This document shows, piece after piece, positions 12,388-24,976 of a DNA stretch of 64,000 nucleotides (position 1 is the first letter of the stretch; each line of letters begins with the position of its first letter). The position numbers and the translations under genes were made by a program. The DNA is from Cubamyces lactineus (lineage: Eukaryota > Basidiomycota > Agaricomycetes > Polyporales > Polyporaceae). Below the pieces are notes generated by a model. The model was not told where the DNA came from. It did not search any database and was given only the letters and a program-made list of their open reading frames with translations. Location: the NCBI GenBank assembly GCA_022376465.1, contig JACDTU010000007.1, positions 310,001-374,000 on the forward strand, read 5' to 3'.

Positions 12388-13589
12388 GGCTGCTTTCGCA
12401 GGTTCCTGAAGGCATCTGTAACCCGCTATCCTCTGTGGGTAAGTATTGTGCAGAAGCTCCTGACTTCGATGTCGACTTGAAGCAAGCAATCAGTGTTGGA
12501 CCCCGAGAGAACATCGTACTGCGCCGCCGAGAGGCCACGCACGCCAACTCTGAAAGAATTTGGGGAGTTCACGGCGTCTACAGAAGCTGAAACCTGTGAT
12601 TATCAGGTCTGCTCAAGAGCACGATGGACGGAGAATGACGTACGAATCGAATTCACAGACGTACAAGCAAGTCAAATTCCATCAAAGCTCGATCTACCTT
12701 CACAATTTAGCCTCAAGTACCACGCAAGCGGCATTCAACAACGTCGCTGGCTCTGCTTAGTACTTTCCGCTGTGCATATTCAGCGTCTCTTCCGTCAAAC
12801 CTTATACTGCGAGTTTGATCAGTAGCTCACATGCCCTATGGCATATGATCCTGCGCAGGTATCACCGGGCCTTAGACCGTCGCCGAATGAATACAATCTC
12901 ACAAAGCCGCGAACGCGACAGCTTTCGGCCGCAACAAGATACAGAACAAGTCCCAGACATTGCAAATTGGTTTTCCCTTCTCCTGCATGGAATTGACAGC
13001 AATTAAACAGATGCCGCCGAAGGGAGTACGTTACCCAGTTGCCGGAGTTACGATGGCTGCCCAGCATGGCACCCATAGCATCTGTTATGTTCACATGTCC
13101 CAATCAGTACGGCGAGCTCTATCACTATACGCCACATGATGCTACTCACGTTTGTTTCCAGTGGCTTGAATGCACATTTTTGCACAGGTGGGTAGAGACG
13201 CGTGGAGTCGTATTGGCGCTGGCGCCGGTAAGCTCATGCGCGCACGTGGGGCGACCTTGGGGTGTAGTGATCGGATGGACTTACAGTGACGCTTCGGTAC
13301 TTACGAGTTTAATCCTCAATGGCGATACGTATGTGATTCTTCATGCTGGGTAAACTCAGCTACCTTTCTGATGCGCCAACAGGCACAACGGAGCTTGGAA
13401 GCATTTCGACGTGGTGCAGGAGCTGGGCCGACTTCTACTATGAGCCCGGCCAAGGATTGATTGTGAGTAACGAAGACGTGGTGCCATACTAGCTTCACGA
13501 TCATGATTCAGGGGGGTAGCGTGCATAATACAACTCGGACTCGTATATCCATGACCTTATCTGATCTTGGACAGGCGATCGCAAGGACC
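12388..13589. other. Array spacer 3
   Basis: No gene is seen. Short stretches resemble spacers 1 and 2, for example GGCTCTGCTTAGTACTTTCC near 12748, and GTACGGCGAG near 13107 resembles spacer 5. The spacer is a decayed relative of the others. Confidence 0.5.
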
Positions 13590-16047
13590 TCAAACGGCAC
13601 CTTTGTACGGCTTCACCAGTAGGGGAAGCTGCCAGCCCTTCTCGGGCGCGCTACGAACCGAGGGCCGCTGCAGCGGGGACGCCTTGATCTCGTATTCCTC
13701 GAGTGGCATTGGCATCTCGAACTCAAACCCGCGGATAATGCTGAAGAGAATAGCCTTGAGCCTGTAAAGTACGATGCCGTCAGTCGTAGTTAGACTAAAC
13801 ATATGGCGCGGGCGCAGCAGAGGTAACGTACTCGACTAGGGCGAATCGATACCCGATGCACGCACGCGGGCCTCCACTGAAGGCAAGCAGATGACTCCAT
13901 ACGCCTGGAATCGCCGAGATCTCCTCGGGAGGTTGCTGCCACCGCTCGGGTCTGTCAGATTCAGGTGTCAATCGCGACTCTCAACGGAGAGGGGAGGAAA
14001 TGTTGTGGCCGAATTTGCAACTTACTTGAACTCTGTGGCGTCTTCGCCCCAGATCTCCTTCATGCGGTGTATCGCAATGACTGGAAGTGCGACCTTGTTA
14101 CCTTTGACGACCCTGTAGGGTAACCCAGGAATACGTCAGCGCGAAGTCCGTCGAGTATGCTGCACGAGACTTCACCGAATCTCCTTGTGCACTCGACCGT
14201 AGCGATCGGTGTAGGGCTCACTCAACGGGATGACATCATCCCTCTTGGCCTCACGGACAATGAAGGTAACGGGCGAATGTAGGCGGAGAGTCTCGCGGAC
14301 AACTGCGTCGAGGTAGGGTAAGGCGTTGAGCTCGTCCATCGTGGGAGTGTCGGTGTCAACCGAGAGCAGCTCTTCTCGCAGTTTCTGCTGTAGGTGGGGC
14401 CTTTGACTAAGCGCCCAGAGTGCCCATGTACTCGCCGTCGATGTTGTCTCGTGTCCAGCTAGCAGGAAGCTGAAAAGCTGCTGTCAGGCTGTATACGCAG
14501 TGAAAGACTACTAGGGAGTCGCTTACGTGGGGATTTCTAGCGTCAATGGGGACGTAACCACGTGTCAGAGGGTATGAGGAACGAGATATCTTGACTAGTA
14601 CTTACGACCGAAAACGTCCACGTCGGACAATCTCTGGCTCTCGGGAACGTCATTGGCCATGTTAGCCTTGATGAGTAGCGTCAGCAGGTCTCGGCCTTTG
14701 AGGTCCTTGCGCTCAACCCCATCCTTGTGCTTCTCAGACGCTTCACGCAGGATCGCAGCCTTCCTCTCGGCGACCAGCTGCAACCCGAGGCGCTTCATGA
14801 CCCCAACTGCATTGGCTAGCTTCTTAAGTCGTTTATTCGGCTGGGCGATGTTGTAGCACCAATTAGCGAATATGGGCATACTTGCAGAAGCAACTTACGA
14901 TAAGGGCGAGGAACGGGAACAAGGTGACAAGATATCCCAGCAAGGATACCGCGCCCGTCGACGTGATCTCAAGGATCTGTCGGAACGCGATGCCCAGCTC
15001 GGTCGGCTTCCCTTCGAGATTGAGGGCGTTGAAGTCGTAGTCAAATCCTGATATTGAAATGTGAGCATTGTCAACAACCCCGATCGAAGAGTCAAACATA
15101 CCAGCCAGTCCGATGATGTCCAATGTCGTCTTGCTCAGATCCGCATTGACGTTGATAACAGCAGGCCCTGTTTTAGTCGCGTGTGTCCAGTAGTTCCGAA
15201 GCTACGATAGGAGATGCGGTATATTATATCGAAACTACGTTCCACGAGACTTTACCGGACATACCTCGTTGGACTTCCTCACGAACACTTCGGTTAGATC
15301 GCGTACTTGCATGGGTCCAAATGCGGGATTCTGTTGTATGAGCACATGAGGCGAGATTACCAAGAGTGATTCACTATGCGTTCACACATACCATGATCCG
15401 TCTCTGCATGCCATGGCCGATGAGATACTATGAGCATCGCGCAGATATTCGTCACAAACGAGACTGACCTGTTGTCGATGTCTTGCTCCTACGGCGGAGT
15501 CGATTACCTCTCCTGAATATACATCTTAACGACGTACCTGTCACGAAGAGAATCCCTATACGTCGGATGGCGATGCGTTGAGCAAACAGCGGTAGCATCA
15601 TGGATGGGAATATTGCACGTACCTTTCCCGATGGTGTCGGCGAGGTCCTTGATATTGATCTCTGGCCTCGCGTAGTCGGCTTCCTGCGCCAAGATGTGGT
15701 TCAAAGCCACTGGATCAAGCGTCCACAGACGCGGTGTCTGTGATGCGATGCATAGTCAACGAACACGGATAGACACAATGCAAGGACTGAACACGTACCA
15801 TGAAGAACTCACGGTCAACGTATACCTTGCCGTATCGTTCGAACAACTTGTCCGGAAGAGCGGAGTCTTCGACTTCGAGCATCTCTCTCAAGTTCCCATA
15901 CAGCCAGGATGGAGTCGGCGGGCCCGGCCAGATGCTCAGTGGACTGCCTAACCTGGGCGCGAGGAACTTATATATCCTCCAGATGAGATAACCGCCCGCT
16001 GTGAACAGGACGACGAGTACATCCTGAGAGGTCAGGGACAGTGCCAT
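13590..16047 (-). CDS. Cytochrome P450 monooxygenase, array copy 4
   Basis: Intact paralogue; the first exon is 15799-16047. Microexons are at 15538-15555, 15469-15488, 15392-15403 and 14527-14536. The anchor begins [10 protein letters not shown] and the hinge is [19 protein letters not shown] and PERW are present. The heme loop is [10 protein letters not shown], followed by FALVE where the others have FSLVE; the cysteine ligand and surrounding consensus are kept. First-exon sequence is closest to copy 5 (both have [21 protein letters not shown]). A 136-nt part of the I-helix/ExxR exon (14239-14374) is identical to copy 5. Confidence 0.95.
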
Positions 16048-16162
16048 ACTGTAGGCCAAGTAGTTGAACACCAGGAGCTTCTCGTCCTAGGTGGCGTGAC
16101 TGGTCCAGAGAGATGAAGCAGGATGAATGTATATGAAATCGTTGTGAACTTTGGCAAGTGCA

Positions 16163-16251
16163 CTTATATCGCCATATAGGCGGCCTCATGTACTGGGCCT
16201 CCGGAAGGTATCGGCAGCCCGCCGTGGTAGCGTTTCAATGTCTCAGATACC
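16163..16251 (-). promoter_or_regulatory. Promoter elements of P450 copy 4
   Basis: A TATA-like ATATAAG (16163-16169) lies about 116 nt upstream of the start. A degenerate relative of the upstream block, TGTCTCAGATACC, starts near 16239. Confidence 0.4.
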
Positions 16252-17730
16252 TTGAGCGGGGACCCCGATGGCGATCCTCAGTGCCAAGCGGGCGGTAAGG
16301 TGGCCGTGAACTCGAAACAGTCCTCTTGCGTAAACTCGCACTGCGCAGAGGGACTTTCGTTGACCGATATTCGCGCCGAACCAATGTGAGATGATACCGC
16401 ACAAATTCGCAAGACCATAATGCACGGTGGCGCTGCGGTGAAGTGATCGCCCTGTTGGCACACAAGCAAATGGGTATCAGGTCTGCCCATGGCTAGCGGA
16501 AAAGAAATCAGACGCACTGGTTCAAGACCAAAGGCCGCTCTCACGGTCAGGGTCTCTCTCAGGACGACTAGCAGTGCCACAAAAGTGTTCCTTTCGTCCG
16601 CATTGAACAGTTAGACGATTGATAGCCAATCGCTCTCCGGGTGATGTGATCCTCCGTAGGGGTCTTTGTGGCCTGGAGTGCCCGTGAGGCTTAACGATTC
16701 AAAGGCCGCTATTGCAACAGCGCTCGGCAGCAACAAGATAGGAGACGCATCTCCGATGTTCTCTCGTACAGGTAACCGACGATAGCTGCCAAACGTCAGT
16801 CGCTGAAGGGGTACGTCTCCCAATTGCTGGATTGACGCTCCTTGACCTGCATGACATGTTGTAGTATCGAACTCGGTAGAGTGAACGGTTCCTGTCGTAA
16901 TATATACGAGTCGCAATCGGTATGCTGAAGTCTTTCATATACTGATTGATCCACTTACGGTGATGGCGAATGCTTGTTGCTTTCTTGAAGGGAAGCGGCA
17001 AGCCAAGCCCTTTCAGTGTACCCCGCGCGGAGCACGCACGGCCGCCGTACGCGATTTTGAGCCACCGTTGATGCCGATTATCGTGCGGATTGTACCCGAT
17101 TGTCTCGCAAATACGTGTTTGTAGGGTACGCCTGGGTAGTACGCGCGATCATCTGCTTGCTTGGCCAACGTACTAATCTATAGATCTCGCGCGGGTGCCG
17201 GAATACCGCAGGGTTGCAATGCAGAAACCGCGACGAGAGCGGTATGCCTTGACCAAGTGTGTTCCCTCAAGTTGTCTTTTCTTGGCTTCAACTTGATCCT
17301 TGCTCGTTGCAAATGTTGCCGGTTGCGTCTAGGGCCTCCCATTACCTTCAATATATCGCGTGTTGTCCTGTGCACCACGACGATTACACGAGATTTGGAG
17401 CATGTCGGATATGGATGATGGTGGTACTTGGTGGTATGGCCGCCGACGCGCGCGTCTGATCGCAGCAAGACTCGGAGCGGATTGACGCTGGCGTCAATGG
17501 GTCCCAAGTACGAGTAAGTATAGCAGTTCCACAGATGAATGAGCCGACGCTCCAATCGCTATGTAAGTATATGCATAGGCAGCTACTTCCACTCTGACGA
17601 AACATCATGTGGCAAATGGCGGGGCGTGTCGCGGACATGCTACACTACGGTCACACACGGCGTCGACAAACGTCGAGTGGCCAGGCCTGCATATTGGCTT
17701 GCGTACTCCGGCATGGCGATCGGGAGAAGT
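16252..17730. other. Array spacer 4
   Basis: No gene is seen. It shares GGTTCCTGTC followed by a related GCAATCGGTATG stretch (about 16886-16926) with spacer 5 (about 20973-21011), showing that spacer and gene were duplicated together. Confidence 0.5.
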
Positions 17731-20192
17731 TTAAACGGGACCCTTGTACGGCTTCACCAGGAGGGGGAGCTGCCAACCCTTCTCAGGCGCGCTGCGAATC
17801 GAGGGCCGTTGCAATTGCGCCGTTTTGATCTGATATTCTTCCAGCGGCATCGCCATCTCGAACTCGAAGCCGCGAATGATGCTGAAGAGGATGGCCTTTA
17901 GTCTGCGAAGCGCGACATCGTCAGTTGCGTTTAGAGGCTTTAGCTGCACGGCCACGACGAAGTCACATACTCGACCAGAGAGAACCGGTACCCGATGCAC
18001 GCGCGCGGGCCGCCGAGGAATGTAAGCAAGTGTCCCCATACTCCTGGGATCACCGAAATCTCCTCAGGAGGTCGCTGCCACCGTTGGGGTCTGACAAGAT
18101 TAGCTGCCGTCAGTCGCCATTCTCACCGAGGGAGGTGGAGACCAAATGCAAGTGGAAGTATCCCCAACTCACTTAAACTCCATGGCGTCCTCGCCCCAGA
18201 TTTCCTTTAAGCGGTGCATAGCAATGACCGGCAGCGCGATCTTGTTGCCCTTCTCCACACTAGAATAACCCGGTTTTAGCAGCACAAACTTTGACATGGG
18301 GATGGACGTTAAAATGTCACCGAATTTCCTTGTGCACTCGGCCGTAGCGGTCCGTGATTGGCTCGCCCAGTGGGATGACATCGTCCCTCTTGGCCTCACG
18401 GACAATGAAGGTAACGGGCGAATGTAGGCGGAGAGTCTCGCGGACAACTGCGTCGAGGTAGGGTAAGGCGTTGAGCTCGTCCATCGTGGGAGTGTCGGTG
18501 TCAACCGAGAGCAGCTCTTGGCGAAGCTTCTGCTGGATGTTGGGTCTCTGACTGAGGGCGTACAGTGCCCACGTGCTCGCCGTTGCTGTCGATTCGTGTC
18601 CGGCCAGCAAGAAGCTAAAGGTGGGAGGTATTAACGTAGGACCGCATAACGTCTGATTATGACTTACGTGGGGATTTCTGGGGGTCGGAAAAGGCACAAA
18701 TATGTGTCAACTGACATGATGAACGAGAGACGTGCACTGATACTTACGGCCAAGAACGTCCTCGTCGGACAGCCTCTGGCTCTCGGGGACGTCCTTCGCC
18801 ATGTTTGCCTTTATAAGTAGCGTCAACAAGTCTCGGCTTTTGAGGTCCTTGCGTTCAACCCCATCCTTGTGCTTCTCCGACGCTTCGCGCAGGATCGCGG
18901 CTTTCCTCTCGGCGACCAGTTGCATCCCCACACGCTTGATCACTGCAGCCGCGCTAGCCATGCTTTTGCGTCGCTTGTTCGGCTGGACACGGTGATAGCA
19001 CCAGTTAACAAGAGTGGAGTCTGCCACGAGAGCGACTCACAATTAAGGAGAGGATCGGGAAACACGAGGCAAGGTATCCCAGCACGGATGCCTGTCCCGC
19101 CGACGAGCTCACGAAGAGCTGTCGGAATGCGATGCTCAGTTCGCTCGGTTTCCCTTCAAGATTGAGAGCGTTGAAGTCGTAGCCAAATCCTGAGTGAAAT
19201 GTGAGCATGCATAACAACCTTGGAGTGAGGGGTTGAACGCACCGGCTTGACCAATGACGTCCAACGTCATCTTGCTCAGATCCGCGTTGACGTTGATAAC
19301 AGTAGGTCCAGCCTTAGTAGCGTGCATCCAGTAGGTCCGGAGCTACGATCAAACAGGCGGCGTGGGCGACGAGAATTGTACTCAAGGACCCTACTGCACA
19401 TACCTCATTGGACTTCCTTACAAAGATTTCAGTGAGATCACGTACTTGCGTGGGCCCAAATGCTGGATTCTAGCACAAGATGGTATAAGACGTGTTTGTT
19501 ATCGGTGAATGACCGACTCGTCATACTCACCAAAATGCGTTTCTGTATGCCGTACACGCCGGGGGACGAGTTTGTGAGTACCACGCAGATACCCAATCAT
19601 GAATAAGACTGACCTGTTGGCGATGTTGTTCTCCTATAGCAGCGTCAATAACCTCTATCGAATACATATGTAATAACGTACCTCGCACAAATAGTAAGCC
19701 TGTACATCATATATCGATGAGCTAAGCAAACGAACGGTAACATTTGGGACGTCACACGTACCTTTCCCAAGGGTGTTGGAGAGTTCCTTGAGGTTCAACT
19801 CTGGTCTTGCGTAGTCGGATTCGTGCGTCATGATATAGTTCAAGGCCACTGTATCCAATGTCCACAGACGTGGTGTCTGTAGTGTAACGCGATACATCAA
19901 TCAACGAACACGCATAGATCCATTCCATGGACTGAACACGTACCATGAAGAACTCACGGTCAACGTATACTTTGCCGTATCGTTCGAACAACTTGTCCGG
20001 AAGAGCCGAGTCTTCAACTTCAAGCATTTCTCTCAAGTTCCCATACAGCCAGGATGGAGTCTGCGGGCCCAGCCAGATGCGCAGTGGGCTGCCCAATGTG
20101 AACGCTAGGAACTTGTATATCCTCCAGATGAGATAGCCGCTCGCTACGAACAGCACGGCGAGGACGTCCGGAGAGGTCCGAGACAACGCCAT
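17731..20192 (-). CDS. Cytochrome P450 monooxygenase, array copy 5
   Basis: Intact paralogue; the first exon is 19944-20192. Microexons are at 19682-19699, 19614-19633, 19531-19542 and 18668-18677. AGHEST replaces AGHETT, ETLR is kept, PERW reads PQRW and the heme loop is [10 protein letters not shown]. The proline hinge after the anchor is altered to WLGPQTPSW, losing two of the prolines that normally orient the catalytic domain on the membrane. The C-helix microexon codes KRIL instead of RRIL. Copy 4 is the nearest relative. The alterations are conservative enough that the enzyme is probably functional. Confidence 0.94.
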
Positions 20193-20329
20193 CTTGTAGA
20201 CAGCAGGCCAAGCGATTGAAGCAATGGGAGTCCCCTGTGCACAAACAATGATGTGGCTTGTTCGGATAGACGAAGGATGAGCGAATATGGTGGTGCTGAC
20301 GCAAGTCCTGGCAGGGGTGCTTATAACGC

Positions 20330-20413
20330 CGCGCTGGCAACCTGGCGCTGCACGCGAACCCCAGAAGGCATCGGAAGCCCTCCGTGGTAGCATCTCCTGA
20401 TGTGTCAGATGCC
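20330..20413 (-). promoter_or_regulatory. Promoter elements of P450 copy 5
   Basis: A TTATAAG element (20330-20336, minus strand) lies about 138 nt before the start codon. TGTCAGATGCC is at 20403-20413, followed by a GGAGGCGATCTCCGA stretch that aligns with copies 1 and 2. Confidence 0.45.
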
Positions 20414-21765
20414 TTTTGGGGAGCGCCGGAGGCGATCTCCGAACCTGGCAAACGTGCGACAACCGTGGAAATTTAAGACAATGTCTTTCCGTACATTCGT
20501 GCTGCGCAGATGGGCTCACCATTCGCACCAGGTATATGCACGGGACAGAGTCTCATCATCATCCTCCATTGCGGTGCTGCGATGAAGACGCGACCGCCTT
20601 GATGCGCTAAACAAACCGAGTAAGCAATGGCCTTAGTCGAGGGCAACAGAAGTAGACACGAACGTACAGACTATGCCCACTAACGGTGCCGCCGGTTACG
20701 CTGACTGTTCACTATACATGTATCTTTCTAGGAGACATGTGATCTTCCGCAGGTCTAAACGTACGTTCGACTGCCGGCGTTTCCAATTGCAACAGAGCGC
20801 GGCAGCGACAAAATTGGGAACACGTCTCAAGACATGTTGACCGCCTTTTACTCATGTAAAGGACCAGCACTATTGGAGACTATAGCCAAGTGCGTATATC
20901 ATTCACTTGCCGGAGTGACACTTTAACTAGCAAACCGGTGTAGTATCTCTTGCATTTATCTCGACAATGTGTGTGGTTCCTGTCATTTTCACAAGCCGCG
21001 GTCAGTATGGCGAGTCCTCCTGCATACCACCCGACGTGCGTACGTACAATCCCAATGCTTTATGCATGTTCGGGCGATGCCACGAAGAAGCCATACCCTG
21101 CGCCAAGTACACCTGACCCCTGAACGTGATACTAACCTCGCTCTCGACGACGCAACTCATGGTATGCATGCCGGTAGGGCACACACCATCGCCTGCTTGC
21201 CACCTGGTGACTTAACCAAACGTGCCAACAAACGCTACAGATCCCGTGTGGGACCCGGGAAGAATCATGGAGTATGACGGGATTTTGATGCAGAAATCGG
21301 GACAGAAACATGATCAGGTAACTTACTCGGTGCTTGCCCGTGCGGCAAGCTGATATATCTCTTCTCAGCTTGAGCTTGGCCCTTCCTCGTATCAGGGTAT
21401 TCTGTACTGTGTTGCATGGTGCATACATGAGAATGAGACTAAAGCGGATGCGGAGCACTGGATGATGGTAGCGGTCAGAGCCAACGTGAACGCGCGTCTG
21501 ATGACAGGGAGCGCCTACTGGCGGTGTGGCTTAGGCGCTCAGGCTTCAGGCGTAGCCATCGCCGCGCAAGTTTACTGAGCAGTTCTATGAACGAGTTGCA
21601 AGGAGCGTAATTGTATTTGAGCGATATTGTTCATAAGTGTACCTCGGAGACAGGAGAGACGAATCATAGTCCAAATGAGCGCAAGAGAGATGCTAAATAC
21701 TCCCAATACTAGTCCATGTCCAACAGCATATCCACGGCAACCAAGCGCTAATGAGCTACCTCGAC
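20414..21765. other. Array spacer 5
   Basis: No gene is seen. Similarity to spacers 1-4 is patchy, for example GGTGCCGCCGGTTACGCTGA near 20685 against the GGCGCCGCGGGCTCCGCTTA of spacers 1 and 2. Confidence 0.5.
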
Positions 21766-24202
21766 TCAAGCGTCACCTTTGTACGGCTTAACGAGGAGAG
21801 GCAGCTGCCAGCCCTGTGCGGGCGCGCTGCGAACAGAAGGCCGCTGCACCGGAGCGGTCTTGATGCAGATCTCCTCCTTCGGTAGCGCCATCTCGAACTC
21901 GAAAGCACGTATGATGATGAAGAGTATGGCCTTGAGCCTGCGAAGTATCAATGCGATCAGACGACGCTCGTTGCATATCGTGGCAGGAAACACGCACTCG
22001 ACGAGAGAGAAACGGTATCCGATGCACGCGCGGGGACCACCGATGAACGTGAGCATGTGGCCCCATACGCCAGGAATCGTAGAAATCGCCTCGGGAGGTT
22101 GCTGCCACCGCTCAGGCCTATGGCGAGTGATTGTTGTCAGCCACGCAAAGGTCAATCAAGGCAGAAGTGGAGGGCATTCCGGATTTACTTGAATTCCATT
22201 GCGTCTTCGCCCCAAATCTCCTTCGACCGTTGAATTGCAACGATCGGAAGCGCGACTTTGTTACCTTTCGCGATACTGTGTTGGGAGGTTAATTGATACA
22301 AGTTCCCGAGCGGCCTCATAAACACGCACCGGATTTCTTTCTGCACTCTGCCGTAGCGGTCGGTGAAAGGCTCGCTTAAGGGGATAACGTCATCCTTCTT
22401 TGCCTCGCGGATGAGCATGGCAACTGGTCCGTGCAGACGGAGTGTCTCGCGCACGACCGCGTCGAGGTAGGGCAAACTGTTGAGGTCATCCATGGTGGGG
22501 GATTCGGTGTCAAGCGAGAGCAGCTCTTCGCGCAGCTTCTGTTGGACGTCCGGCTTCTGGCTCAGAGCATAGAGTGCCCACGTAGTCGCTGTGCTTGTCG
22601 TCTCATGGCCGGCCAGGAGGAAGCTAGCAAGCCTGGGGTAAGCACGGTAATGGTACACGATCAGGCAGTGACTTACGTTGGGATCTCTGGACATCAGTAC
22701 AATCGTATAGTTAATGTCGTTGGTTTTGATATATATGTGACATAGATGCAGGGGACACTCACGGCCAAGAACGTCTTCGTCAGACAACCTCTGGCTCTCG
22801 GGAATGTCCTTCGCCATGTTCGCCTTGATCAGCAGTGTTAGCAGATCTCGGCCCTGTAGGTCCTTGCGTTCGATCCCATCCTTGTGCATTTCCGACGCTT
22901 CGCGCAGGATCGCAGCCTTCCTCTCGGCAACCAGCTGCATCCCAATGCGCTTGATAACTGTACCTGCGGCTACGACCGCCTTGCGCTGCTTAGTCGGCTG
23001 CCAAACATCGATTTGTGGGTTAGCCTGCGCAAATCTCGATATTTCTCCATACGATCGAATGGCGACATACAAGACGTTCGAGAATCGGGAACCACGCTGC
23101 TAGGGTTGCCAAGAGGGATGCTTGACGCGCTGTTGAATTCGCGAAGAGCCCCCGGAACGCCAAGTTCAGCTCGTTTGGTTTCCCTTCGAGGTTGAGAGCG
23201 TGGAAGTCGTAGCCGAATCCTATATAGCCTTATAAGCATGCTCAATCATCCGAAAGCTGACGGACAACGCACCGGCAAGACCGATGATATCCAGAGTCGC
23301 CTTGCTCAAGTCGGCGTGCACGTTGATGGTAGCAGGGCCGGCTTGAGTAGCATGCATCCAGTAGTCTCGAAGCTACAGTGCGACAAAAAGGGTGAGATTG
23401 TGTACATGAAGGATGTTGTCCGACATACCTCGTTGGACTTCCTCAGGAATGTCTCAGTGAGATCGCGAATTTGCATGGGCCCAAAGGCAGGGTTCTAAGA
23501 CATGAGCAAGAGGGTTTGAACGCGTGTAACTGGACAATTTGCAGTAATGGGCTTACCAGAATCCGCCTCTGTGTACCATGGGGACAACATCAGCACGGTA
23601 GATGATGATGTGTATGAGGCACTAACCTGCCGACGATGCTCTTCCCCTAGAGTACACTGTTAACTCCAGGAAAGTCGAGTTCCGGGATGGTCGACTTACC
23701 TTGCACGAAAAGAATACCTGTACCCAAGACGAATGTGAAAGTGAGCAACTCATTTGCCTTGCATGCAGCGTGTACGCATACCTTTCCCAATGGTCTCGGC
23801 GAATCGCCTGATGTTCACGTCGGGTCGCGGGTAGTCCGAATCGTGCATCAAGATGTGATTCAGTGCCAGAGGATCCAAGGTCCACAGGCGCGGCGTCTGC
23901 GAAGGGGGTATGGATTAACACACATAGAACGATTCTCAAGACGGCAAACGCACCATGAAGAACTCGTGGTCCACATAGGTTTTACCGTACTGTGCGAACC
24001 ATTTGTCCGGGACGCTGTTACCTTCAGCTGCGAATACTTCCTTAGAGTTCCCGTACACCCAGCTCGGAGTCGGCGGACCGGGCAGAACGCGCAGCGGGCT
24101 CCTGTATACGAAGACCAAATATTTGTAGACCTTCCAAAGCAGATAGCCCGCCGCAGCGAGGAGGACGGTGCGGACCTCCAGGGATGTCAAGGAAAGGCCC
24201 AT
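21766..24202 (-). CDS. Cytochrome P450 monooxygenase, array copy 6
   Basis: Intact paralogue at the right end of the array; the first exon is 23954-24202. Microexons are at 23700-23717, 23627-23646, 23557-23568 and 22677-22686. The anchor begins [10 protein letters not shown] and the hinge is [23 protein letters not shown] and [10 protein letters not shown] are all present. It is the most divergent copy: the substrate-recognition area after ExxR reads [17 protein letters not shown] where the others have LHSP, and the end is KPYKGDA. It diverges from UPF2, with 774 bp between the two starts. Confidence 0.95.
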
Positions 24203-24976
24203 CCTATGAAGTAGACAAGTGTATGCTGTTGTGCAGCTTGAACACTGAGAATTGAACTGTACTTATACTGCGGCGTCTCCGACTTCCAGTACGGAGACGC
24301 CGGAGGGCATCGGCAGATCTCCGTGGGTGGCAATATAGGTGTGTCAGACGTTATTGGGCATGGGTGTCTCGCGGGGGTGTTCTCCGAGGTGTAGCAAGTG
24401 ATGCGCGGGGAGGCTGCCTTTGGCGTCTCGTGCCATCTCTATTATAGGCACGCTTGCTGCAAGACTATTGCTGGCCTCAGTGAGTCGGCTGAGGATCACC
24501 CCGGTAAATACTGTTACTGGATTTGGTGGTGGTGAGTAGAGCGGCAATGTAATATTAGATGGTATCATACCGCATTCTCGCACTGATGACTGGGGGATTG
24601 GAAACATGGGTATTGACAAAGTTCACGGTTCCTGATACCTGTTCGCTGGTGGTGGTGAGGGCCGAGGCTTGCGCGATTAGCTCGTCACAACCTCCACAGC
24701 TTTGGCAAAAGTCAATTCAACTTGCTTCGTACTGTGAAGCACAGTAGCAGCAGCTGTATGTACCTGCCTATAACATGAGATTGAAGGGCGGTTGTGGCGG
24801 TCAGAGTGAACGCGTTCAAGTTCCCGCGAGAAGCGCTGCCGAGACGCGTCCGGTACCGCCGCTGCGAGCTCAGCGCTCAGCCACACCTCCATTTCAGACT
24901 TCCATGTAAACTCAGCTCTGCTCCAGGTCTCCCTTACAATCAATTCACAAGGTATACACATTCCGCTTGCAAATCA
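24203..24976. other. Divergent intergenic region, P450 copy 6 / UPF2
   Basis: The stretch holds the promoters of two divergent genes. A TATA-like TATAAG (24262-24267, minus strand) lies about 60 nt before the P450 start, closer than in the other copies, and TGTCAGACG occurs near 24342. No TATA element is obvious for UPF2, as expected for a housekeeping gene. Confidence 0.5.

Noticed and set aside
19752..20528. 258-codon frame extending upstream of P450 copy 5
   Set aside because: The in-frame extension runs through the promoter and TATA element and into intron 1. The P450 start is the ATG directly before the membrane anchor, as in all copies.
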